Source: Delphinus delphis
Lineage: Eukaryota > Chordata > Mammalia > Artiodactyla > Delphinidae
Direction: 5' to 3'
DNA length: 64,000 bases
Assembly (NCBI RefSeq): GCF_949987515.2
Contig: NC_082698.1
Coordinates: 6,398,955 to 6,462,954, forward strand
In this document: one piece after another, positions 55,761 through 64,000 of the stretch
How positions within the stretch are numbered: position 1 is the stretch's first letter
How the letters are laid out: each line of letters opens with the position of its first letter
The notes under the pieces: generated by a model
Databases searched by the model: none
Seen by the model: only the letters and a program-made list of their open reading frames with translations
Told to the model about the DNA's origin: nothing
Position numbers and translations under genes: made by a program

Positions 55761-58304
55761 CTCGTGTCACATTTGCGGGAAGCATGGAGCAGATGAGAGC
55801 CTCTTCTGTCGTCAGCAGTGGGCCGAGTGTGTCCCTTGTATCCTGAAACCCGGGAGAATTCCTTCGCTCCGCATTGCACTGTCATCCCAAGTGTCACATT
55901 TCAGGCTGTGGGCCCGAGTCGGATCTTTCCGGTTGAGTTAGTTTGTGTGTGTGTGTGTGTTTGTTTCAGCCCTCCCGGTTTTCGATTGAGTTGTGGCATC
56001 AGCCCTCACGTTCTGTGCCAAAACTTTATAGGTATGTGAAACAAATGTAACGTGATCCCACACCGTAATCTTTCCTAATATTTGTTTTTAAAACACTGAT
56101 GGAGGTAAGGAAGCTTTGAGGGTCACCAGGGATTTTATCTGGTAGGTTGTAAAAATTCAAACCACGGGGAGAGTGCTGTAGGTTAAGAAAAACAACTGTA
56201 AGGAAGAGGGAAAAATGGAGAAGAGAGAAGGAAAAGGACGAGAATGAAAGTGCAGGTGGGAGGAAAATGGCATGACTGATTTAGTGCTCATGCTGGAGAT
56301 TATGACCCCTCCATCAATTCCTCCTGCTGCTCTAGACAGTACTTGAGGGAAATGAAAAGTGGCCTTTTGCGGTCATGTAAGTGATTACTCATTCTTTGCC
56401 ACTAGAGAGATTTCCGCTATGTAGACAAGGAACATCAAGGAGAATTACTTTTCTCTTAGAATCATTCAGAGGTTAATTGAACCTGAGAAGCATATATCCT
56501 GTGTTGAAAAGGGACATTTATTATATTCCACCAAATTAGGCTTTCCCCTCCCAGACTATATGGAGACATTTTCAGATTAATTGTCAAAGCAAGAAGGTTT
56601 ATGTGTCGATATCGACAAGCAGTGTGATATATACAGAATCCGTAATTCATAAGCTAAAATATTAAAGTAATAAATTGAGGTTGGAAAGTAAGCACTTCAT
56701 GGTACCTTAAATACCTGTTCATGTTACATAGAGACACAGGGGATGGATTTTTAGACAGAAAGCATCTAAGATCAACAGTACTTTGGTAGTATAGTCTTTT
56801 CAAACTCTAGTTTTCACATCATTTGCAAAATCATGAATTGGTCTTTTCATCCAAGAAACAAACATAATGGTGCTCATTAATAACATCTTAGTCAATGTGA
56901 TAAGATAGTGATGAAAACTTGGCTTTTATTAGCAGGAAAAAAAAAAGGTAGGGTTAAAATTTCCCATATAGTAAAGGATTAGGCATTTGTATTTAAAAAG
57001 AAGAAGCAACATTGTAGATCTTCATGCCAAAGTAACAAGGACTCAGGAGTTTAGTAGTTGCATGCAGATTTTAAGGTTGGAAAAATGGAGATATGCATTG
57101 GGGAATACTTTGTATTATAGATGAATGATTTTATCAGTAGTTATGAACTTGACATTGAGGAAATCCTGCACTGAAATATTTTAGGTAACAGGTGACTTTG
57201 GCAACTGAAAAGCAACATTGGATTTTAGGGGATAGTGTACCTATGGAAGAAATGACTGGTTGTGGGTGGGGGGAAGTGGGAGGAGGGGAAGGTACAAAGA
57301 TGTCTAAGGCAGGGACAACATTCAGTTTCTCTTCCTCCAGCCCTAGTACAATGTACTTGTTAAATGTCTGTTGAATGAGTGAGAAGAGCTTTAGAGAAAT
57401 CGCTCTAGGTAAAGGATACATTATTGGAGGAAATATCCTGAGGTCAGAAGGTTGCTAATGTCCTAGGAGTTGAGATGAATGGTAAAGGTATTGGTTGTCC
57501 CTTTGGGGATTTTCTACTACTTTGTTTTCTGTTTCTTTTCACTGTCATTTTCAGGGTGTTACTGGTGGTCAAGTTAAAAACAATGAAGTCCTGATTTTTA
57601 AAAAAGTTTCCAAGCTCATCACTGGATAGAATAGTTACATTATTATTTACTTGGCTGACTGATGCTTAACTAAATGTAGCAAGCCAAAGCACTGTCACAA
57701 GGAATAGCAAGGTAGCCGGTAAGAGTAGCCTTTCTTTTTCTTATTTAAATCTTTTGTCCACATCAGAATTCAAAGTAAAAATAACTCCAGTAGGAAGTTA
57801 ACATTATTTAATCCTAGTAGGATGATTTAAAAAAGAAAAAAGAAGGAAAGAAAACAAAGCAAATGAACGTGTTATTTCCATTTAGCAAACTTACTATCAT
57901 AAGTCAGAGGAAGTTTCTCATTTTTGTTTTTGGATTTTTGTTTGTTATTTTGCCAGAGTGAGGGTACTTTTTCCTCTTTCTCTGTTACTTTCTGAAACTC
58001 ATAAGGAGTTCAGTCAAAGGCAGAAAACAATTATATTTCCATTTTTGCTGTTTCCTTTCAGTCCTCCAGACCTGTCATGGTCTGCACTCAAATTGTTGGA
58101 CTCAAGAAATGCCCATCTCTTAGCCCTTTTAATCATTCATAGTATAATCGGGCTACAGAGCCATGCCACCCACACCCCCAGTTTCCATCTGGGAAATCTT
58201 CCAGGTTAGGGGACTGCCCACTGAATGTATTTCTCTTTCCTACTGGGGGCGCTACACACTTTGGCACTTATTCCTATACTCTACTATACTTTCTTTTTTT
58301 TCTT
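55761..58304. other. Single-copy DNA downstream of the island
   Basis: It includes a short TG tract (55944-55962) and an L2/MIR-like 3' end scrap near 57340-57385 (TTAAATGTCTGTTGAATGAG). Nothing else could be supported; if the plus-strand transcript exists this would be its first intron. Confidence 0.45.
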
Positions 58305-58401
58305 AGAATTTTTTTTTATTGAATTATAGTTAATTTACAATATTGTGTTAGTTTCATGTTAGTTTCAGGTATACAGCACAGTGACTCAGCCACATATATT
58401 T

Positions 58402-58441
<40 letters not shown>

Positions 58442-58519
58442 CAGATTCTTTCCCTTACTGGTATTACAAAATATTGAGTATAGTTTCTTGTGCTATACAA
58501 TAGGTCGTTGTTGGCTATC

Positions 58520-58604
<85 letters not shown>

Positions 58605-58615
58605 ACTTTCATGTA
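58305..58615 (-). mobile_element. L1 3' end, antisense, expanded by microsatellites
   Basis: TTTATTGAATTATAGTTAAT, GTTTCAGGTATACAGCACAG and TGCTATACAATAGGTCGTTG are the antisense of this group's L1 3' UTR. Two TA tracts (58395-58421 and 58526-58564) and a CA tract have grown within and beside it. Confidence 0.82.
58526..58601. repeat. Compound (TA)n(CA)n microsatellite
   Basis: About 38 bp of TA repeat is followed by about 36 bp of CA repeat (58566-58601, with one TA interruption). Pure alternating purine-pyrimidine DNA of this length is often length-variable. Confidence 0.96.
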
Positions 58616-58749
58616 GAGTTCTCTGTCATTTTTTGTGTATGGGTCTTGGCCTCTGATTAGATTAAGCATTTTAGAGCTAAGTCCATGACCTAGGCTTCTG
58701 TATTCCTTTAGCTCATCGTGGGTTTTCGGTGTGTACCTGATCATTTAAG

Positions 58750-58930
58750 TTGAATAATAATAGAAAGAGGACAAGCCTTTAGTCAGGGATGATTGCATTA
58801 ATTTCTAGTTCTGCCACCTTGGTAAAGTCAGGAGCTATTATTTCCTCATTGATAACTGGGGATAATAAAACCTGAAATGGTTGTATAGTCAAGTTGTGAG
58901 AATAGAAATGAAGTAAATGTGATTATAGAT
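58750..58930 (+). mobile_element. MIR SINE, sense
   Basis: TAATTTCTAGTTCTGCCACC, TTTCCTCATTGATAACTGGG and the following GATAATAAAACC match the MIR core order. Confidence 0.72.
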
Positions 58931-58984
58931 ATGAATGAAAATACCGTGTATATTGCAAAGAATTTATTAAACGTAGAGGGTTGT

Positions 58985-59950
58985 TATTGATTCCAGCATA
59001 CAGCAAACATTTATTGAGCATCCGTAGCGTGTTAGGTGCTTCCTTGGTTCCGGAGTCGCTGTTCATACAGGGACTAGGAAGTGACCAGATGGATCGTATG
59101 TGGGGGCAGGAGGGCTTCCCAAGCAGAGGAGGAGCTTTGAGCAAAGGCAGGGAGGCAGGGAGGCCAACTCTAGGCAAAAGTTCATTGTGGCTGGAGCAGA
59201 GAGAACTTAGTAGAAGGGAGTGGAAGGAAGTGAGGCTGGAGAGGCAAATGCAGGCTAAATCAGAAAGAACCTGGGAGTGACATTTTATCTTGAAGTCAAT
59301 AAAAAGTACTTGAGTCAGTGACATGATCAGTTATGCATTTGAAGGAGATCCCCGGCAGCCTGTGAATGACATTGATGGAGAGCCAAAATTACATGCAGAA
59401 AAAATTGGAGATTTTGCAGTAATCCGTGAAAAAATGTTAACATACTAAGGCGGTGTTGGTGGGAGGAGGAGGGACAGCTGAGAGAGGCGGAGTTGGTGTT
59501 GGGGAGGCGTGAAGGTGAGGGAGAAGCCAGGGCTGTCTCCCCGCTGAGGGGGGGGACCGTTCTGTCAGTTGTTGAATCTGGAACAGGAAAGAAGGAAAGA
59601 CATCTTTTTCTTTCTCAGGAGTGTAAGAAATGGGGCAGATGATGAGCTCAGTTCTGAATGTTAACTCTGAAATTGCCTGTCATCTGAGTTGGGGTGTCCC
59701 ATAAGCAGTAGTTGGACATGTGTGTCTGGAACTGTAGAAAGACGTCTGGGATGAAGATAGAAATTTGGATGAAGCATTCAGTAATTGAAGTTAAAAATGT
59801 GATGAGATTCCCCAGTGAGATGGTGTGGAACGAGAAGAGGGCCAAGGATAGAACTCTGGGGTACACGGATATATCTTATAGGAGGAGCAGGGTACGGAGG
59901 AAGAACGCAAGGAGACTAAAGAGGCGGGGCCAGAAAAGTGAGCTGAAGAT
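58985..59950 (-). mobile_element. L2 LINE 3' region, antisense
   Basis: AGCAAACATTTATTGAGCAT, GGCTGGAGCAGAGAGAACTT, AGTGACATGATCAGTTATGC and TTGCAGTAATCCGTGAAAAA follow the antisense L2 order also seen at 63214. No coding frame is supported. Confidence 0.75.
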
Positions 59951-60023
59951 CTGGAAAGATTAATAAAACAGAATCCCTGCTGTTAGAGGGCTCATGTACC
60001 AGCATTCCCTGAAATGATTACAG

Positions 60024-60100
60024 TGGGCTGGCCAGAAAGTGCATTCGAATTTGTCCATAGCACCTATGGGAAACCCCGAACGAACTTTCTGGCCAGCCCA
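60024..60100. mobile_element. 77-bp mariner-type inverted-repeat element (MITE)
   Basis: The ends TGGGCTGGCCAGAAAGT (60024-60040) and ACTTTCTGGCCAGCCCA (60084-60100) are perfect complements. Inner parts GCATTCG and CGAACGA are nearly complementary. The layout matches small mariner relics of cetartiodactyls, whose ends usually read GGTTGGCCAAAAAGTTCGTT. No flanking TA duplication is intact. Confidence 0.8.
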
Positions 60101-61254
60101 GTGCTTCCCTCCACCTGCCACAGAGCACAACAACACAGTTTATCAGTTTATTATTGCTTTGTTAAAGGTGATGCAAAACGGCTACCCATTGCTTTGTTCG
60201 CAAAGAACAAAACGTCCTGGTATTTGTGGTTTTTTCATGATCTCCATTTAGAGCAGAATGTAACTCCAGGAGGTATGATAATGCCTCAAGCAAATACTGT
60301 CTTTGAAAAAAGTGGGTCAAAGTTGGCTTCGTGTGCGGTGGAGGTCCAGTAAATACGCTGACTTCCCCAGGGAGGCCGGCAGTAACCTAGTCTTGAGATT
60401 GCAGCTGTGATTGGCTCCCACCCATTTGCTCAGATACCTAACCTGACTGCATACATGAGCCAAATTAATATTTTAGCATACTTCATTAACTCTGCTTTTA
60501 CTCAAATGTTACTTTTCAGAATATTATTCAGTTAAAAAAATCACCAAAGTAATATTGAAAAGCACTGAGTGACCCAGCCATTTGAAAGTCTAACCAAACC
60601 CTTGATTTACAAACTTCCATGTGGAGAGTAATATGTGATTATGACACATAAGCATTGCTTGAGCTTGGGAAGTCTTTCTGTAGATGCAAACTACCAGCAG
60701 AATGTAGGATTCTTTAACAAATTAACTGTGCAGGATTGGTTATTCAAGCTGTGTTTGGTATGAGCCAATATTGAGTTAAAAGTGAATCATTTTTCATTTG
60801 AGTATTTTTAAGTAGCTGATTAATTTGATTTGCTTACTTAAAGTCAAGACAGAGTCAACTTTAGGAGTCTAGAAATAAGGTTTTTAAAATAAGTTCTGAA
60901 TTTTTACCTTACCTTGTTCAAGAAAGGTTTTAAGTAGATACTAGAAACCAGTAGGATGTGCTTTTTGGGAGCTCTGAGCCAATTAAAACAAAGGAAAGCA
61001 AAGGGGTAATCTTCTAAAAATCCCAGTAACGTTAAGTCCAGTGTTTCAATTAAAATATAACATGCCTAGGAAATAAAGTTTACATATTAGGTATTTGACT
61101 GTAACTTCATGTGGGTGATTACAACTATGTTTTTCTTCCCATAAAAGAACTGCACATTATTTGTCTTACGGTATTTTTTCCAGACCACCCTGCCTGACAT
61201 CTCCCATAATATCAAGTATTTCTTCACCCCACAGTGTTGCGGTGGGAGCCCACA
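60101..61254. other. Single-copy AT-rich DNA, no gene supported
   Basis: A plus-strand frame that starts inside the mariner relic and runs to 60352 has no recognisable domain. No other feature was seen. Confidence 0.45.
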
Positions 61255-61560
61255 TTCTTTAACGCAGTCAGGAAGCAGTGTGGTACGATGTCGTTATGCA
61301 CACACTGTACACGTACCTGGGGTGAAGCTGAGATCAGACCGCAGGACTTCAGCACCTGCTCCACCACAGATGCGCATCTCAAAGCTGAATAAATTAACTA
61401 AGCTTCTGAAGGCTTAAATTCCCTCATTTGAAAAAATGGAAATAATAAAGTCAACCCTCATGGGGTCCTTAAGAGTTTAAATGAAGTAATCCGTATAAAG
61501 TGCTTAAGCACTTATAGCATCTGGCACCCGGTAAGCACTCTATAAAGGCTAATTGGTAGA
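61255..61560 (+). mobile_element. MIR SINE, sense
   Basis: CTTAAATTCCCTCATTTGAA, AAATAATAAAGTCAACCCTC and GCATCTGGCACCCGGTAAGC follow the MIR order to its 3' end. Confidence 0.78.
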
Positions 61561-61603
61561 ATTATCATCATTATTATCGTTATCATTAGTACTGGTCCAA
61601 CTT

Positions 61604-61760
61604 TAGGGGTTGTACAGAACCTTTCTTTTCAAAGTGTGGTCTGCAGACCAGTGCCAGTCCACAGACTGTTACTGGTTTGCAATGAGACTAGGAGCTGGTA
61701 CCAGCATGTAAATAGACTATGGCACTAATCATACTGCTTATTTCAGTTTAACAGCAAGAC
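61604..61760 (+). mobile_element. hAT-Charlie-type DNA transposon relic
   Basis: TTCAAAGTGTGGTCTGCAGA, followed by CAGTGCCAGTCCACAGACTG and TACTGGTTTGCAATGAGACT, is the kind of sequence found in old Charlie-related elements. Ends and target duplication are not resolved. Confidence 0.5.
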
Positions 61761-62396
61761 TTCTTCAGTGAAGGAGGCAGTGAGTTAATTTACATTCTGG
61801 TTTAAGCTCCTTATCTTGCCGCAAACAAGCACTTTGAATAGAATTGGCATGGAATATGGGACTAATGATCCCATTCTCCAAAAAAAAATAATAGCCCTTT
61901 ATCCTGAAGAGTTATTATTCACTGGTAATGCCTCATTAACCTTCTTTCTTCTAAACATTATAATCATGGTTCACAAGTATATCGTTTATTATTTCAGATA
62001 ATATTTATTGATCACATAATCTGTGCAAAGCCCTTTGTATTGTAGACTTCGCAAGGATGGCTCCGAAACGGATCTTGACCTTCGGAAGTCTATCATAAAC
62101 CTAGAGCTAGAGGACACAAAGTGAAAACCTGAGTAAGTGTGTTGAGTACGTGTGCTGAGTGTTTGTGTTAGTGTTACAGCTTCATTCCAAAGGTTCCACA
62201 TAGGCAGATGTCTCCTTTTGCTGAGCTGCTCCTGTAAAAGGAGAGAATTAATACCTTTATTTTTTCAGCATTTGTACTCATAGTGGAGATCAGGGTTTAC
62301 TTTATTAAGGTTGTGTTTTTCCTGGGAGAGTCAGAAATCTGCAACACTAGGGAATATCTTAGTTTTTAAATATAACTGACAAAAGTATAACTTTTT
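61761..62396. other. Single-copy DNA, no feature recognised
   Basis: No gene or repeat could be supported in this interval. Confidence 0.4.
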
Positions 62397-62459
62397 GGGG
62401 CTTCCCTGGTGGCGCAGTGGTTGAGAGTCCGCCTGCCGATGCAGGGGACGCGGGTTCGT
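62397..62459 (+). mobile_element. CHR SINE stub: first 63 bases only
   Basis: The stub is a near-perfect SINE head from GGGGCTTCCCTGGTGGCGCA to GGGGACGCGGGTTCGT. It stops inside the B box and is followed by unrelated sequence (ACAGTATTTGGGTTC). It lacks the 3' part and A tail. Confidence 0.95.
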
Positions 62460-63213
62460 ACAGTATTTGGGTTCAGACTCTGGAAATTGCCAAAGAAGAT
62501 ATAGCTCAATAATGGTTCAAGTAGAGAGACTGAAAATATGGGGGAAAGACAGTAAGTAGTACAGATAGTTCAGTGGTTCCCTAATACTTAGGGATGTTGC
62601 CTCCTCGTACTGGTTATTTACAAGTGGCCCGAAAGATCAGGGGTCTGCTGGAGCAAGCGTGACAACGCTGTTATGTGAATCTCAGTGCAGCTCTGTGATT
62701 TTCCACACAACTCCTCAAGTCACCAAGAAAGAAACAGCTTTAATAAATGTTGCAAAAGGAGCCACTCTGTGGTTTGGGTATGTGGTTCAAGGGAAAACTC
62801 AAGAGCTGGCACAAATATTTCAGTTGATGCTTGTGGTGATTCACCAAAATTTCAGGCCATATGCTTTAAAAACAGCAGGGGTCTATTCTATATCATTAAT
62901 GAAAGGGGACAGAAAAGTTACCGAAATCCAGAAACATAGTGAGTTCCTGACAGAAGTGTCTCAACTCTGTTCATTCAGCAGTAGCAAGCTAACTGGAACT
63001 TTGAGGAGAGTGAAATAATGAAAGTGCAAATCTGTGCAAGAGAGATTGTGGTGGAGAGACTGAGGAGAAAGGTAGGTGGTCACGGGAATCTGGGGATGAA
63101 AGACGAGGGAGATGGAAGGAGCAGAATCCCGAATTTTGAAGGACTTGGTCACTGATGAATCGAGGGCAACCTGGAAAGTCGAACAGCAGTATCCCTGATG
63201 TGCTAATAACATT
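62460..63213. other. Single-copy DNA, no gene supported
   Basis: A plus-strand frame of 119 codons (62659-63018) and an overlapping 84-codon frame have no recognisable domain. Neither has an obvious splice context or strong start. They are not called. Confidence 0.45.
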
Positions 63214-63937
63214 ATTCACTCATTCATTCGACAAATATTTTTTGAATGCTCTCTATGTGTCAGCTCTGCTGTGGATGTGAGGAGCAAAATAGACACATCC
63301 CTGACTCAGGGTGCTTGCAGTCTGGTGGAGGACACCAACAGTAAACAAAATAAAGAGGTAAAATAATGCAGGAAATAATAAGCTAGGAAGTGGGTTTGGG
63401 GTGCGGGGGTGTGGGTAGAAGTTCAGACAGGGCAGCCGCGTGGCAGGGAAGCCCTCACAGAGTTGATGAAGATCTTTGGGAAGTAAGGGAGCTGGCCATT
63501 TGGATATCTGAGGAAAGGACATTTCAGAAGGAGAGAAGAGCAGGCGTGAAGTCCCTGAGGCAGGCGTGTGCTGTGTGTTTGAGGAATAGTGAGGGGCCAC
63601 GTGGGTAGAGAAGAGTGAGCTGGGAGGGAGCCAGTGGAAACGAGGGCAGACAGGTGATGGCTGTAGGTCCCACAGGACTTGTAGATCCTATTAAGGATTG
63701 TGGCTTTTCCTTGGAGTAAGATGAAATCGGAAGCCATTAGAAATTTTTGAGCAGAGGAGACGTGAGCTGACTTGTAATGGGATCACTTTGACTCCAGGAG
63801 ACTAAGGGTGGAACCAAGACCAGTCAGGAGGCTATTGCAGTAATCCAGGGGAGAGGATGGTGGCTCAGACCAGCTGTTCACAGTAGAACGTATGGGGTCC
63901 TTGATGTATTCTGAAGGTAGAGCTGACATGATCAGAT
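63214..63937 (-). mobile_element. L2 LINE 3' region, antisense
   Basis: The clearest L2 copy of the window: CATTCATTCGACAAATATTT, TGTCAGCTCTGCTGTGGATG, AGTCCCTGAGGCAGGCGTGT, GGATTGTGGCTTTTCCTTGG and CTATTGCAGTAATCCAGGGG occur in antisense order. A purely repeat origin explains the open frames here. Confidence 0.82.
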
Positions 63938-64000
63938 GTATTAGTTTACTATTGCTCCTGTAACAAATTACCACAAATTTAGTGGTAATTTATTATCTTA
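63938..64000 (-). mobile_element. Start of a MaLR (MLT1-type) LTR, antisense, cut by the window end
   Basis: GTATTAGTTTACTATTGCTC, AACAAATTACCACAAATTTA and TGGTAATTTATTATCTTA match the antisense beginning of MLT1 LTRs like that at 42474. The element continues beyond the window. Confidence 0.7.

Noticed and set aside
54661..55897. Long open frames of 302 (plus), 374 and 304 codons (minus) across the CpG island
   Set aside because: All six frames tend to stay open in DNA this GC-rich. The proteins are proline-, arginine-, glycine- and alanine-rich without domains and overlap each other on both strands.
58356..58616. Frame with long Ile-Tyr and Thr-His runs
   Set aside because: It is a translation of TA and CA microsatellites in an L1 tail.
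62659..63018. 119-codon plus-strand frame
   Set aside because: No domain, no strong start context and no splice signals. A second overlapping frame is also open.

Overview
The window looks like nuclear DNA of a cetacean (whale, dolphin or porpoise). The marker is a tRNA-derived SINE of the CHR type, present about fifteen times. Its head reads GGGGCTTCCCTGGTGGCGCA, with a tRNA-like A box and a GGTTCG-type B box. It sits beside young L1 elements whose 3' ends are of the kind found in whales and their even-toed relatives. No ruminant BovB/Bov-A2 and no pig PRE-1 element was noticed. The species assignment is inference from repeat families remembered, not from a search.

Most of the window is intergenic or intronic. 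Positions 1-8255 hold AT-rich single-copy DNA and then a near full-length but dead L1 (1930-8255), broken by two SINEs and an internal triplication. From 8690 to about 30560 the sequence is mainly overlapping remains of old mammalian L1s: antisense at 8690-14720, sense at 15390-16255 and 21400-27460, and antisense again at 29540-30560. A young truncated L1, several SINEs, L2/MIR scraps and two LTR-like blocks are mixed in. From 30560 to 54000 the repeats are MER5-like, L2, MIR, MaLR (MLT1-type) LTRs, nested L1s and SINEs. They include a head-to-head SINE hairpin (32793-33109), a three-unit amplification inside a MaLR LTR (35051-35808), an LTR inside an opposite LTR (42013-43217) and a SINE-in-L1-in-L1 nest (45545-48020).

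The only clear sign of a cellular gene is a CpG island at about 54745-55760. It carries splice-donor-like sites pointing outward on both strands, as expected of a divergent promoter. On the minus strand, a start codon in strong context can be joined through two plausible introns to open segments, giving a phase-compatible model of about 110 residues (54999 down to 54016). I do not recognise the product, and the model is weak. On the plus strand only a putative non-coding first exon ending at 55481 can be proposed.

Downstream of the island (55760-64000) there is single-copy DNA with a microsatellite-rich L1 3' end, MIR and L2 fragments, a 77-bp mariner-type inverted-repeat element, a 63-bp SINE stub, and the start of another MLT1 LTR at the window edge. 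No tRNA, rRNA, CRISPR or bacterial-type operon was seen. I did not find a new biological system. The items most worth checking are the candidate small gene at the CpG island and several unusual retrotransposon insertion structures.
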